The notes below the pieces were generated by a model. It ran no database searches. It was not told the DNA's origin and was given only the letters and a program-made list of their open reading frames with translations. Shown piece by piece: positions 21,119 to 30,929 of a DNA stretch of 62,745 nucleotides (positions are counted from its first letter, which is position 1; the number at the start of each line of letters is the position of its first letter). This DNA is from Bacteroidaceae bacterium (lineage in GTDB: Bacteria; Bacteroidota; Bacteroidia; Bacteroidales; Bacteroidaceae). Where the stretch lies: assembly GCA_024401095.1 (NCBI GenBank), contig JAKSLR010000017.1:1-62745 (forward strand), in the 5' to 3' direction. The translations under genes were made by a program, and so were the position numbers.

Positions 21119-23137
21119 ATGAATGACATTAAAATAATGAATCGAGCTGCAGATAACATCCGAATCTTGGCGGTTGCTGCAGTAGAGAAGGCTAAGTCTG
21201 GTCACCCAGGTGGTGCTATGGGTGGTGCAGATTTCATTAATGTACTTTTCTCTGAGTATCTTGTTGAAGACCCAAAGAATCCTTCATGGGAGGGTCGTGA
21301 CCGTTTCTACCTGGATCCAGGTCACATGGCTCCAATGCTTTACGGTGAGTTGGCCTTGACCGGCAAGTTTACACTCGATGAGTTGGCAAACCTGCGTCAG
21401 TGGGGCTCTCCTACTACCGGTCACCCAGAATATGATGTCCTTCGTGGTATTGAAAATACATCTGGTCCTCTTGGTCAGGGTCATACATTTGCCGTAGGTG
21501 CTGCAATTGCTGCCAAGCATCTTGCTGCCATTACAGGAAACCCTACCTTTGCAAAGGAAACCATCTATGCCTATATTTCAGATGGTGGTATTCAGGAAGA
21601 AATCTCTCAAGGTGCTGCCCGTATGGCAGGTACCTTAGGTCTGGATAATCTCATCATGTTTTATGATGCAAATGATATTCAGCTTTCTACAGAAACTGCT
21701 GATGTCATGAATGAAGATACTGCAGCAAAGTATCGCGCATTGCAGTGGGAAGTATTTGAGATTGACGGTAATGATGTACAGCAGATTCGTGATGCTATAG
21801 AGAAGGCTCAGAAGGTGGTTGGCAAGCCTACCCTCATCATTGGTAAGTGTATCATGGGTAAGGGTGCCTTGAAGGCTGATGGTACTTCTTATGAGCGTAC
21901 AACAAAGACTCATGGCGCACCTCTGGGTGGTGATGCATATGTGAATACTGTCAAGAATCTGGGCGGTGATCCTGAGAACCCATTTGTTATCTGGGACGAT
22001 GTAAAGGAAATGTATGCTCAACGTGCTGAGAAGCTTGCTCCTATTGTTGCAGAACGTTATGCAGAAGAAGCTGCTTGGGCTGCTGCAAATCCAGAAAAGG
22101 CTGCACAACAGGCTGAATGGTTCTCTGGCAAGGCTCCACAGGTAGATTGGACTAAGGTTGTCCTGAAAGACAACGATCCTACTCGTAATGCATCTTCTGC
22201 TTGTCTTAGCGTTTTGGCTGAGCAAGTTCCAAATATGGTGGTTTCATCTGCCGATCTTTCTAACTCTGATAAGACAGATGGTTTCTTGAAGAAGACTCAG
22301 GCAATTACTGCCAATGATTTCTCTGGTGGATTCCTTCAGGCAGGTGTTGCAGAGTTAACCATGGCTTGCTGCTGTATAGGTATGGCACTTCATGGTGGTA
22401 TTATTCCTGCATGCGGAACTTTCTTTGTATTCTCTGATTACATGAAGCCTGCTATCCGTATGGCTGCTCTCATGGAGCTTCCTGTTAAGTTTGTATGGTC
22501 ACACGATGCATTCCGTGTAGGTGAAGATGGTCCTACTCATGAGCCTGTTGAGCAGGAAGCACAGATACGTCTCATGGAGAAGCTGAAGAACCACTCTGGC
22601 AAGAACTCTACTTTGGTTCTTCGACCTGCCGATGTTCATGAAGCCGTAGTAGCATGGAAGCTTGCTATGGAAAACATGGAGACTCCTACTGCACTTATTT
22701 TGAGCCGTCAGAATATCAATAATTTGCCAGTAGGCAATGATTACGCTCAGGCAGAAAAGGGAGGCTATATAGTAGCTGGTTCTGATGAGAATCCTGATGT
22801 AATTCTTGTTGCTAACGGTTCTGAAGTATCTACTCTGGTTGCTGGTGCAGAGTTACTCCGCAAGGATGGTAAGAAGGTTCGTATTGTCAGTGTTCCTTCT
22901 GAAGGTCTCTTCCGCAACCAGCCAAAGGAATATCAGCAGAGCATTCTTCCTACAGGTGTGAAGAAGTTTGGTATGACTGCAGGTTTGCCAGTTAATCTTA
23001 TGGGACTTGTTCCAGAATCAGAAGGAACTATCTGGGGTCTCCAGAGCTTTGGTTTCTCTGCACCTTACAACGTTCTGGATGAGAAGCTGGGCTATACTGC
23101 AGAAAACGTTTATAATCAGGTTAATAAGTTGTTCTAA
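21119..23137 (+). CDS. tkt: Transketolase
   Basis: The 672-residue thiamine-diphosphate enzyme has the N-terminal KSGHPGGAMGGADF, LGQGHTFAVGAAIA and the ThDP-Mg segment ISDGGIQEE...NDIQLS, plus the pyrimidine domain with DAFRVGEDGPTHEPVEQ. It moves two-carbon units between sugar phosphates in the pentose phosphate pathway. The stop codon overlaps the rpiB start by one base (TAATG), so the two pentose-phosphate genes are translationally coupled. Confidence 0.97.
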   Translation: MNDIKIMNRAADNIRILAVAAVEKAKSGHPGGAMGGADFINVLFSEYLVEDPKNPSWEGRDRFYLDPGHMAPMLYGELALTGKFTLDELANLRQWGSPTTGHPEYDVLRGIENTSGPLGQGHTFAVGAAIAAKHLAAITGNPTFAKETIYAYISDGGIQEEISQGAARMAGTLGLDNLIMFYDANDIQLSTETADVMNEDTAAKYRALQWEVFEIDGNDVQQIRDAIEKAQKVVGKPTLIIGKCIMGKGALKADGTSYERTTKTHGAPLGGDAYVNTVKNLGGDPENPFVIWDDVKEMYAQRAEKLAPIVAERYAEEAAWAAANPEKAAQQAEWFSGKAPQVDWTKVVLKDNDPTRNASSACLSVLAEQVPNMVVSSADLSNSDKTDGFLKKTQAITANDFSGGFLQAGVAELTMACCCIGMALHGGIIPACGTFFVFSDYMKPAIRMAALMELPVKFVWSHDAFRVGEDGPTHEPVEQEAQIRLMEKLKNHSGKNSTLVLRPADVHEAVVAWKLAMENMETPTALILSRQNINNLPVGNDYAQAEKGGYIVAGSDENPDVILVANGSEVSTLVAGAELLRKDGKKVRIVSVPSEGLFRNQPKEYQQSILPTGVKKFGMTAGLPVNLMGLVPESEGTIWGLQSFGFSAPYNVLDEKLGYTAENVYNQVNKLF

Positions 23138-23577
23138 TGGAAAAGCAGATTATCGGTTTGGCATGCGATCATGCAGCCTTTCCTCTTAAGCAGTTCGTCA
23201 TTCAGTATCTCACAGAAAAGGGTATAGAATTCAAGGATTTCGGTACTTACTCAGAAGCAAGCTGTAACTATGCCGAGTTTGGACATGCTTTGGGTTATGC
23301 CATTGAGAATGGTGAGGTAACTAACGGTATTGCCATGTGTGGTAGTGGCGAAGGTATCAGCATGACATTGAACAAGCATCAGGGAGTTCGTGCAGGACTT
23401 TGCTGGATTCCTGAGATTGCACACTTGATTCGTCAGCATAACAATGCAAATGTGCTGGTTATGCCAGGAAGATTCATTGATACAGAAATGGCTCGTAAGA
23501 TTATGGATGAGTATTTAACCACTCCATTCGAAGGTGGCCGTCATCAGGCACGTATTGATTCTATTCCTTTGAAGTAA
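23137..23577 (+). CDS. rpiB: Ribose-5-phosphate isomerase B
   Basis: The 146-residue RpiB/LacAB-type isomerase has GLACDHAAFPLK near the N-terminus, the active-site Cys in MCGSGEGISM and the GRFID motif. It interconverts ribose-5-phosphate and ribulose-5-phosphate, feeding the transketolase encoded directly upstream. The start overlaps the tkt stop. It is followed by a strong terminator. Confidence 0.96.
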   Translation: MEKQIIGLACDHAAFPLKQFVIQYLTEKGIEFKDFGTYSEASCNYAEFGHALGYAIENGEVTNGIAMCGSGEGISMTLNKHQGVRAGLCWIPEIAHLIRQHNNANVLVMPGRFIDTEMARKIMDEYLTTPFEGGRHQARIDSIPLK

Positions 23578-23596
23578 TTTCTTAATAAGATAGAGA

Positions 23597-23638
23597 AAGC
23601 GAAGAGTACTTGGAAACAAGAATTCTTCGCTTTTTTTT
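23597..23638 (+). terminator. Terminator after rpiB
   Basis: Stem AAGCGAAGA (23597-23605) / TCTTCGCTT (23624-23632) with an inner CTTG/CAAG stem, followed by a run of eight T. Confidence 0.9.
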
Positions 23639-23644
23639 ATAGAT

Positions 23645-24175
23645 TTATAGGATGAGATCCAGTTTGAAGTCGTGTGGTTCAGTAGGGATTTCTTCTAGAA
23701 TCTGAAAGTCATATCCAACCCCTATTTTGTAAGCATTCATTACTTTTTGTAGGAAACGGTCATAGTATCCTTTACCCCTGCCTAACCGGTATCCTTCCCT
23801 TGAAAAAGCAATACCAGGTACAATGACTATATCAATTTTTGAGTAATCTGTAAACAATTTATTATCTACTGGTTCAAGTATATTATATGAACCTTTACTT
23901 AAATGAGATTTACCTTTGTAAATTCCTAATTCTAAATCTTCATTATTGACAATTGGTAATAGTATTGTTTTTGATTTGTCAATATTCATGATAAAATCTC
24001 GAATATCCAGTTCATCAGGTAATGGATAATAAGCCAAGATATATTTTGCTTCCTTAATCTGTGGTAAATCCAGTAATCGTCTACAGACATCTGCAGATTG
24101 GATTTTACGCTCCTCTTCCGTTAGCAGTTTTTTCTTCTCTTTAATGATTTGCCGAAGTTTATTTTTGTCATTCAT
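23645..24175 (-). CDS. 5-formyltetrahydrofolate cyclo-ligase
   Basis: The 176-residue protein has the cyclo-ligase layout: a basic N-terminal helix ending in the KKK ATP-binding segment, YPLPDELDI, and the C-terminal IVPGIAFSREGYRLGRGKGYYDRFL signature. It converts 5-formyl-THF to 5,10-methenyl-THF with ATP. I chose MNDKNKL at 24175; a six-codon in-frame extension would run back through a TATTTTTG -7 box. The -7 box ends only 4 bp before the ATG, so the transcript is probably leaderless. Convergent with rpiB. Confidence 0.93.
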   Translation of the reverse strand: MNDKNKLRQIIKEKKKLLTEEERKIQSADVCRRLLDLPQIKEAKYILAYYPLPDELDIRDFIMNIDKSKTILLPIVNNEDLELGIYKGKSHLSKGSYNILEPVDNKLFTDYSKIDIVIVPGIAFSREGYRLGRGKGYYDRFLQKVMNAYKIGVGYDFQILEEIPTEPHDFKLDLIL

Positions 24176-24179
24176 GCCG

Positions 24180-24187
24180 CAAAAATA
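24180..24187 (-). promoter_or_regulatory. -7 box immediately before the cyclo-ligase start
   Basis: TATTTTTG lies 4 bp from the ATG at 24175 on the minus strand. A second TATTTTTG sits at 24191-24198. The first box predicts a transcript beginning at or next to the start codon. Confidence 0.5.
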
Positions 24188-24287
24188 AGTCAAAAATACG
24201 GGTGTAAAAAATTTTTTCCTTAAAAAGGAAAAGGGTTTGAAAAAAAGTTGTATTTTTACATCTGTATTATGAAAAACCGTTTTAGCT

Positions 24288-26300
24288 ATGAGTATTCAGA
24301 GAAAAAAAATCACATCTGAGATGATTGAGAACGATATGCGTTATCTCAAACTTCTTGCCAACAGTTTTCCTACCATTGCAGCAGCAAGTACTGAAATCAT
24401 TAACCTTTCTGCTATCAACAACCTTCCAAAAGGAACAGAACATTTCATTTCCGATCTTCACGGTGAGTGCGAAGCATTTATTCATGTGCTGAAAAATGCT
24501 TCCGGAAATATCAAGCGTAAAGTTAACGATATTTTCGGAACTACCCTTCGTGAGAATGAAAAGCGTGAGCTTTGCACACTCATCTATTATCCAGAACAAA
24601 AATTAGAGATTGTCAAGAATAATGAGAAAGATCTGGAAGACTGGTATATGGTCACCTTACATCAGCTTGTGAAGATTTGCCAGAATGTTTCTTCTAAATA
24701 TACACGTTCCAAGGTTCGTAAGGCATTGCCAGAAGATTATTCTTACATCATTCAGGAGTTGCTGCATGAGAACTCTGATGAAAAGAATAAAACTGAATAT
24801 CTGAAGCGCATCATTACTTCAATTATTGAGATTCACCGTGCTGATGATTTTATTGTTGCACTTTGTAATGTCATTCAACGTCTTTCCATTGATCAATTAC
24901 ACATTGTGGGTGATATTTGGGATCGCGGTCCTGGTGCTCATATCATCATGGAGATTCTTCGTCACTATCATAATTTCGATGTACAATGGGGTAATCATGA
25001 CATCAGCTGGATGGGTGCAGCATCAGGTAACCTGGCATGTATTGCCAATGTGCTTCGAATCACACTTCGCTATGGCAACATGTCGACCTTGGAAGATGGT
25101 TATGGCATCAATCTTTTGCCATTGGCTACATTTGCCATGGATACTTACAAAGATGATCCATGTGAACGATTCATGCCTTCTGTTGCAGATCCTTCTCATT
25201 ATGACGAGAAGACCTTGCGTCTGATGGCACAGATGCACAAGGCTATTACTGTAATGCAGTTTAAAGTGGAGGCTGAATTGATAGACCGTCGCCCTGAATA
25301 CGAAATGCAAGATCGTAAACTGCTTGAATTCATAGACTTGAAGCGAGGTGTATTCCATTACAATGGGAAGGATTATGAAATGTATGATACTTCATTCCCT
25401 ACCATAGATCCAGAAAATCCGTACAAGCTAACTCCTGCAGAAGCAGATATTATGGAAAAGCTTCGTCATTCTTTCCGAGGCAGTGACCGCTTGAAAAAAC
25501 ATGTCAAATGTTTGTTTACCAATGGTTGTATGTTTAATGTTTGTAACGGAAACCTGCTTTTCCATGCTTCTATTCCATTGAACAGCGACGGAAGTTTCAA
25601 GAAAGTAGTGATTAACGGCAAGGAGTATTGGGGTCGTTCACTCATGAAGGAAGTAGGACATCTTGTCCGTGAATCTTTCAACTATCAGATTAGCCAGGAG
25701 GAAAGACGATATGCACGTGATTACATCTGGTATCTCTGGTGTGGCAAGAACTCTCCATTGTTCGATAAGGATAAGATGGCTACCTTTGAAAGTTACTTTT
25801 TGAAAGACAAGTCCATGTCAAAGGAGGAAAAAGGCTATTACTATACTTACAGAGATAATGAGGAAGTCATTGATATGATACTCGATGAGTTTGAAGTTTC
25901 AGGTGAGCACCGTCACATTATCAACGGTCATGTCCCAGTTCAGGCAGTTACTGCTGGTGAGAATCCTATCAAGGCGAATGGTAAACTCATTGTGATAGAT
26001 GGGGGTTTCTCAAGACCTTATCATGAAAAGACCGGTTTTGCCGGATATACACTGGTTTATCACTCCCGTGGCATGCAGCTCGTTCAACATGAGCCATTTT
26101 CATCTACCAAGGATGCCATAGAGAGAGGAACCGACATCAAGTCCCAGCTTGTACTTGTAGAGAATAGCACCAATCGTGTTATGGTTAAAGATACTGACCT
26201 AGGCAAGAATTTGCAACGCCAGATAGATGACCTTAAGAAACTTCTTTATGCATATCGTGGAGGTTTCATCAAAGAAGAGATAAAGAAAGTAAAACGATGA
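24288..26300 (+). CDS. fbp: Class III fructose-1,6-bisphosphatase
   Basis: The 670-residue metallophosphatase-type FBPase has ISDLHGE, VGDIWDRGPG and WGNHDISWMG, the metal-binding motifs of the class III (YydE/Bacillus-type) enzyme. These enzymes dephosphorylate fructose-1,6-bisphosphate in gluconeogenesis, and the length is as expected. A weak -7 box TATTTTTA (24251-24258) precedes it. Its last codons overlap the nudC start by 4 bp (ATGA), giving an fbp-nudC-nucleotidase operon. Confidence 0.95.
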   Translation: MSIQRKKITSEMIENDMRYLKLLANSFPTIAAASTEIINLSAINNLPKGTEHFISDLHGECEAFIHVLKNASGNIKRKVNDIFGTTLRENEKRELCTLIYYPEQKLEIVKNNEKDLEDWYMVTLHQLVKICQNVSSKYTRSKVRKALPEDYSYIIQELLHENSDEKNKTEYLKRIITSIIEIHRADDFIVALCNVIQRLSIDQLHIVGDIWDRGPGAHIIMEILRHYHNFDVQWGNHDISWMGAASGNLACIANVLRITLRYGNMSTLEDGYGINLLPLATFAMDTYKDDPCERFMPSVADPSHYDEKTLRLMAQMHKAITVMQFKVEAELIDRRPEYEMQDRKLLEFIDLKRGVFHYNGKDYEMYDTSFPTIDPENPYKLTPAEADIMEKLRHSFRGSDRLKKHVKCLFTNGCMFNVCNGNLLFHASIPLNSDGSFKKVVINGKEYWGRSLMKEVGHLVRESFNYQISQEERRYARDYIWYLWCGKNSPLFDKDKMATFESYFLKDKSMSKEEKGYYYTYRDNEEVIDMILDEFEVSGEHRHIINGHVPVQAVTAGENPIKANGKLIVIDGGFSRPYHEKTGFAGYTLVYHSRGMQLVQHEPFSSTKDAIERGTDIKSQLVLVENSTNRVMVKDTDLGKNLQRQIDDLKKLLYAYRGGFIKEEIKKVKR

Positions 26301-27058
26301 AACAATACTGGTACGTATTCTGTCAGGATGAACTGCTGCTCTTCAAAAATGGAGATCAGCTGGAAGTCCCTTATTCTGAAGAACCACCGGTTAAGGTAGA
26401 ACCTTGGACCACAGTGGTAAAGCCAGAAGAAGGATATTCTGCTATTTCCATCTCCAGTCCTGTTATTGAGAATGAAAAGCAGAAAATGTATGCACTCAGA
26501 GCATCTTATTATGTCTTGCCTGAGGAGCATTACCTCAAAGCCGGAAAATGCCGTGAACTGCTCTTCTGGGATCAAAACAACAAATACTGCGGATGTTGCG
26601 GAGGACCTATGAAGTTTAACTCTCCTATCAGTAAGAAATGTACCATGTGTGGAAAGGAAATCTGGCCCAATGTAGCTGTAGCTACCATCTGTCTTATTCA
26701 GAAAGAGGACCAGATATTTATGGTCCGGGCCCACAATTTCCGCGGTCGTCATTTCGGTCTGGTAGCAGGATTTGTGGAGACTGGAGAGACCTTGGAAGAA
26801 TGCGTTGCCAGAGAAGCTTTTGAGGAGACAGGTATTAAGGTGAAGAATATTAAATACTTCGAAAGTCAGCCATGGCCCTACCCCTGTGGTCTCATGGTAG
26901 GTTTTACCGCAGAATATGAAAGTGGCGAGATTGTTCTTCAAAAAAGTGAATTGGCTGAAGGAGGATGGTTCTCTAAAGCCACACTACCCGAAGCCTTACC
27001 ACAGGAACTTTCTATTGCCCGAAGACTGATAGACTATTGGCTAGATAAACAAAAATAG
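26297..27058 (+). CDS. nudC: NADH pyrophosphatase / mRNA decapping-type Nudix hydrolase
   Basis: The 253-residue protein has a NudC zinc ribbon (Cys98, Cys101, Cys115 and Cys118), a Nudix box GFVETGETLEEC...REAFEETGI (158-180) and the NudC-specific SQPWPYP motif (190-196). The family splits NAD(H) to NMN and AMP and removes NAD caps from RNA. It overlaps fbp by 4 bp and is 26 bp upstream of the nucleotidase gene, so three phosphohydrolases share a transcript. Confidence 0.94.
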   Translation: MKQYWYVFCQDELLLFKNGDQLEVPYSEEPPVKVEPWTTVVKPEEGYSAISISSPVIENEKQKMYALRASYYVLPEEHYLKAGKCRELLFWDQNNKYCGCCGGPMKFNSPISKKCTMCGKEIWPNVAVATICLIQKEDQIFMVRAHNFRGRHFGLVAGFVETGETLEECVAREAFEETGIKVKNIKYFESQPWPYPCGLMVGFTAEYESGEIVLQKSELAEGGWFSKATLPEALPQELSIARRLIDYWLDKQK

Positions 27059-27084
27059 ATTAAGACAACATAACAAAAAGTATA

Positions 27085-28851
27085 ATGAAAAAAAGATTTA
27101 AGGAGGGCTTGCTTTTAGGACTTGCATGTGGCAGTTTAGCTGCTGCTGCATTCTATTTGCAATCCTGCTCTGTAGAAGAAAAGACCGTTCATTTGCAGTT
27201 GGTGGAGACCAGTGATGTTCATGGCGCATTTTATGATTATGATTTCCGAAACGGTGGTGTACAGCATGCAGGTCTTTCCCGTATTTCCAGTTATTTAAAA
27301 GAAAATCGTGACACTTTGGGTGACCGCCTCATTTTTATGGATAATGGAGACATTCTTCAGGGACAGTCTGAGGTTTACTTCTTTAACTATATGGACTCTG
27401 AAGAAATCCATCCAACTGCCAAGATGCTGGAGTATCTAGGTTGTCAGGTTGCCAGTGCCGGAAATCATGATATTGAAACCGGTCATGCTGTTTATGACAA
27501 ATTCTTCAGCCAATGTAAACACCCTGTATTAGGTGCAAACATCATTGATAAAAAGACAGGTAAACCTTATCTCAAGCCTTACGCAGTCCTAGATCGTGAA
27601 GGAGTAAAGATAGCAGTTTTGGGTATGATTTCCCCAGCTATTCCAAAATGGCTCCCTGAAGTCCTTTGGGAAGGACTAGAATTCCAGGACATGCGTGAAT
27701 GTGCCAAGCAGTGGATACCTGTCATTCAGAAAGAAGAGAAACCAGACATCATCGTAGGTCTTTTCCATTCGGGAGCAGATTCTCTGGCAGATACCGATGA
27801 AGGAGCTGCTCTAGAAGATGCTTCTGTTATTGTTGCTCAGGAAGTACCTGGTTTTGATGTAGTATTCTATGGGCATGATCACACCAACCTTTGTAAGGAA
27901 GTGACTAATTCTGAAGGTAAGAAGGTTCTTTGCTTGAACCCTGCCAATGAAGGACGATATCTTAGTGTGGTAGATATTCAAGTTACAAAGAAAGGTAATT
28001 CTTTGGTTTCTAAAGAGATTAAAGGTGATGTCAAAGACATGAAAGACTATACTGTAGATGCAGACTTTGAAAAGACCTTTGCTCCTGATAAGAGTCGTGC
28101 TATGGATTTTATCAGTGAAAAAATTGGTACTCTTACAGAACAACTTGATTCTAAGGATGTTTTCTTTGGTCCATCTAAGTTCATGAGCCTAATCCATAAG
28201 CTGCAGATGGATATTACAGGTGCACCTGTTTCTATAACAGCTCCTCTTTCACTCAGCTCTGTCATTCCTGCAGGAGAGCTTACCGTAGGTGATATGTTCA
28301 ATGTTTATCGTTTTGAGAACTACCTTTATACGATGAAGCTTACTGGAAAGATGATTCGCGATGAACTGGAAATGAGCTACGATATGTGGGCTAACAAGAT
28401 GTCTTCTCCTGCCGATGATCTGCTTCTGCTGAATAAGGATGCTGCCGATGATCAGCATTTGGGATTCAAGAATTTCTATTTCAATTTTGATTCAGCTGCA
28501 GGTATTAACTATACGGTAGATGTGACTAAACCAAAGGGTGAAAGGATTACTATCCAGAGCTTTACCGATGGCACACCGTTTGACCTGGAAAAGGAATATG
28601 AAGTAGCCATTAATTCTTACCGTGGAAACGGTGGAGGTGATCTCTTGACCAAGGGCTCAGGTCTGTCAAAGGATGAAATCAATAAGCGTATCGTGAAAAG
28701 TACTGATAAAGACTTGCGATTCTATCTCATCAAGTTAATTCAGGAACAGAAGACCATCACCCCTCCTACCATGGATAATTGGAAGTTTATTCCTGAGGAA
28801 TGGACCCAACCTGCTGCCGCAAGAAACAGAAAAGATCTTTTTGGAAAGTAA
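27085..28851 (+). CDS. 5'-nucleotidase / 2',3'-cyclic phosphodiesterase lipoprotein
   Basis: The 588-residue protein has a lipobox (LQSC, Cys28), so it is exported and lipid-anchored. The N-terminal metallophosphatase domain shows SDVHG, DNGDILQG, GNHDIE and YGHDH; the C-terminal 5'-nucleotidase domain spans about 340-550 (with NSYRGNGGG). It should dephosphorylate extracellular or periplasmic nucleotides for uptake. It is the last gene of the fbp-nudC transcript and is followed by a terminator. Confidence 0.93.
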   Translation: MKKRFKEGLLLGLACGSLAAAAFYLQSCSVEEKTVHLQLVETSDVHGAFYDYDFRNGGVQHAGLSRISSYLKENRDTLGDRLIFMDNGDILQGQSEVYFFNYMDSEEIHPTAKMLEYLGCQVASAGNHDIETGHAVYDKFFSQCKHPVLGANIIDKKTGKPYLKPYAVLDREGVKIAVLGMISPAIPKWLPEVLWEGLEFQDMRECAKQWIPVIQKEEKPDIIVGLFHSGADSLADTDEGAALEDASVIVAQEVPGFDVVFYGHDHTNLCKEVTNSEGKKVLCLNPANEGRYLSVVDIQVTKKGNSLVSKEIKGDVKDMKDYTVDADFEKTFAPDKSRAMDFISEKIGTLTEQLDSKDVFFGPSKFMSLIHKLQMDITGAPVSITAPLSLSSVIPAGELTVGDMFNVYRFENYLYTMKLTGKMIRDELEMSYDMWANKMSSPADDLLLLNKDAADDQHLGFKNFYFNFDSAAGINYTVDVTKPKGERITIQSFTDGTPFDLEKEYEVAINSYRGNGGGDLLTKGSGLSKDEINKRIVKSTDKDLRFYLIKLIQEQKTITPPTMDNWKFIPEEWTQPAAARNRKDLFGK

Positions 28852-28853
28852 TA

Positions 28854-28888
28854 AAAAACCAGGGCTTTTAAAACCCTGGTTTTTATTT
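28854..28888 (+). terminator. Terminator after the 5'-nucleotidase gene
   Basis: The 11-bp stem AAAAACCAGGG (28854-28864) / CCCTGGTTTTT (28874-28884) starts 2 bp beyond the stop and runs into a T-rich tail. Confidence 0.88.
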
Positions 28889-28911
28889 TACTTATCAAAA
28901 TAAGAAGTGTT

Positions 28912-28943
28912 TTAAAAAAGGAGAGCCTGTTAAAGGCTCTCCT
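28912..28943 (-). terminator. Terminator of the phosphohexomutase gene
   Basis: The 10-bp stem AGGAGAGCCT (28919-28928) / AGGCTCTCCT (28934-28943) is followed on the minus strand by CTTTTTT. It lies 25 bp beyond the stop at 28969. T residues on the plus side may let it work both ways. Confidence 0.88.
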
Positions 28944-28968
28944 TTTTCCTATTATTATATAGATTGAA

Positions 28969-30714
28969 TTAGCAACCCAGAGATACCTTGATAGCCTCAA
29001 TCTTCTTCATTGCCTTTTCAGTGCAACCTGCGTAGCAGTCTGGACACTTCATGGTATCCTTAACCTCGCAGTAGAACTTGATCTTTGGCTCAGTACCTGA
29101 AGGACGTACAGAAACCTTAGTACCATCGGTACAGAAGTACTGCAGTACGTTGCTGGTAGCAGGCATATCCATATCGGTAACTTCACCAGTCAGTACGTTA
29201 GTCTGCTTCAAAGTCTTGTAATCTTTAACGATAGCTACCTGTGAACCACCCAGTTCCTTTGGAGGGTTAGCACGGAAGTCAACCATCATCTGCTTGATTT
29301 CGTCAGCACCGCTCTTACCTGGCTTGGTTACATTGATAGTGTACTCCTTAGAGAAACCGTACTCCAGATAGATTTCCATCAACAGGTCATACAGAGTCTT
29401 ACCCTGATCCTTAGCCCAAGCTGCAATCTCACAGATCAGACAGATAGATGCAGGAGCATCCTTATCACGAACCTTGTCGTATGGCAGGAAGCCGAATGAT
29501 TCCTCACCACCACCGATGTACTTCTGCTTACCCTCAGAAATAGCAATTTCACGAGCAATCCACTTGAAACCAGTGTAGCAGTCGCGCAACTCTACGTTGT
29601 TCTTCTTAGCCATTTCAGCAATAACTTCTGTAGTTACGATAGTCTTAACCAGGAAGTCTGTTGGAGCCAGAGTACCCAGAGCCTTCTTGTTCTTGATGAT
29701 GTAATAGCAGAACATCATAGCGGTCTGGTTACCGTTGATGATCATCCACTCACCCTTGTTGTCACGGCATACGATAGCCAGACGGTCAGCATCAGGGTCA
29801 GTAGCAACTACCAGGTCAGCATTCAGCTTGGTACCCAGGTTCATACCCAGAGTCATAGCCTCTGCATTTTCAGGGTTTGGAGAAACTACGGTTGGGAAGT
29901 TACCGTCTACTACCATCTGCTCTGGAACTACATGAATATTCTGGAAGCCCCAAGAACGCAAGCAGAGAGGAACGATTACACGACCAGTTCCGTGCATTGC
30001 AGAATATACGATGTTCAGATCCTTCTGACGGTTGATGACCTCCTGGTCGATCAATGCCTCATGAACAGCAGTCATATAGTCGAAGTCCATTTCACCACCG
30101 ATGATCTCAATCAGATCCCAGTTTGGAGTGAACTTAACGTCGTCAATAGTTACCTTGTTAACCTCATCGATGATACCGGTATCGTGTGGAGCCAGAACCT
30201 GAGCACCATCTTCCCAGTATGCCTTGTATCCGTTGTATTCACGTGGGTTGTGAGATGCAGTTACATTTACACCACATTGTGCACCCAGCTGACGGATAGC
30301 GAAAGAGATTTCTGGAGTTGGACGGAGGCTCTCGAACAGATAAGCCTTGATACCGTTTGCAGAGAAGATAGCAGCTACAGTCTCAGCATAGTCGCGACCG
30401 TTGTTACGGCAGTCATGACCTACTACAACTGCAAGGTCAGTACGACCTGGGAATGCCTTCAACACATAGTTTGCGAAGCCCTGAGTAGCCATACCTACAA
30501 TGTACTTGTTCATACGGTTAGTACCTACACCCATGATACCACGCAGACCACCGGTACCAAATTCCAGGTTCTGATAGAAGGCATCAATCAGTGGAGTCTT
30601 GTCCTCAGCCTCAATCATAGCCTTAACCTCAGCCTGGGTCTCAGCATCAAATGCAGGAGTCAGCCATTTTTTTGCTGCTTCTGTGCACTGTAAAATCAAT
30701 TCTTCGTTTGCCAT
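28969..30714 (-). CDS. Phosphoglucomutase / phosphomannomutase
   Basis: The 581-residue alpha-D-phosphohexomutase has the phosphoserine loop TASHNPREYNG, the metal loop DPDADR, the sugar-binding GGEESFGF and the phosphate-binding RPSGTEPKIKFY. It interconverts the 1- and 6-phosphates of glucose or mannose. The length fits the PGM group close to human PGM2. The tail after the fourth domain carries a cluster of cysteines (CPDCYAGC, then a terminal GC), which I do not know from the family. A -7 box TATATTTG (30762-30769, minus) precedes it without a -33 match. Confidence 0.93.
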   Translation of the reverse strand: MANEELILQCTEAAKKWLTPAFDAETQAEVKAMIEAEDKTPLIDAFYQNLEFGTGGLRGIMGVGTNRMNKYIVGMATQGFANYVLKAFPGRTDLAVVVGHDCRNNGRDYAETVAAIFSANGIKAYLFESLRPTPEISFAIRQLGAQCGVNVTASHNPREYNGYKAYWEDGAQVLAPHDTGIIDEVNKVTIDDVKFTPNWDLIEIIGGEMDFDYMTAVHEALIDQEVINRQKDLNIVYSAMHGTGRVIVPLCLRSWGFQNIHVVPEQMVVDGNFPTVVSPNPENAEAMTLGMNLGTKLNADLVVATDPDADRLAIVCRDNKGEWMIINGNQTAMMFCYYIIKNKKALGTLAPTDFLVKTIVTTEVIAEMAKKNNVELRDCYTGFKWIAREIAISEGKQKYIGGGEESFGFLPYDKVRDKDAPASICLICEIAAWAKDQGKTLYDLLMEIYLEYGFSKEYTINVTKPGKSGADEIKQMMVDFRANPPKELGGSQVAIVKDYKTLKQTNVLTGEVTDMDMPATSNVLQYFCTDGTKVSVRPSGTEPKIKFYCEVKDTMKCPDCYAGCTEKAMKKIEAIKVSLGC

Positions 30715-30761
30715 TTTTCTTTTTATGATTTAATGTTATTAGATTTTTTACTTTCAATTCA

Positions 30762-30769
30762 CAAATATA
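30762..30769 (-). promoter_or_regulatory. -7 box of the phosphohexomutase gene
   Basis: TATATTTG on the minus strand, 48 bp before the ATG. No TTTG at the right distance. Confidence 0.4.
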
Positions 30770-30872
30770 ATAAAGTTTTCTGAAAAGGAGAAAAATTTTC
30801 CTTTTTTTCCAATTATTCCCAATTCAAAAAGAATAGTTCTCTCATTGTTTGCGCACACTATCATTTGTAAAC

Positions 30873-30906
30873 AAAAAAAAGAGTCCCCTCTTTTCAGAAG
30901 GGACCC
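30873..30906 (-). terminator. Terminator of the C69 dipeptidase gene
   Basis: The arms at 30881-30889 (GAGTCCCCT) and 30898-30906 (AAGGGACCC) pair with G-U allowances and are followed on the minus strand by eight T. It lies 24 bp past the stop codon. Confidence 0.85.
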
Positions 30907-30929
30907 TTGTATAAATCGGTATTTCGTAA

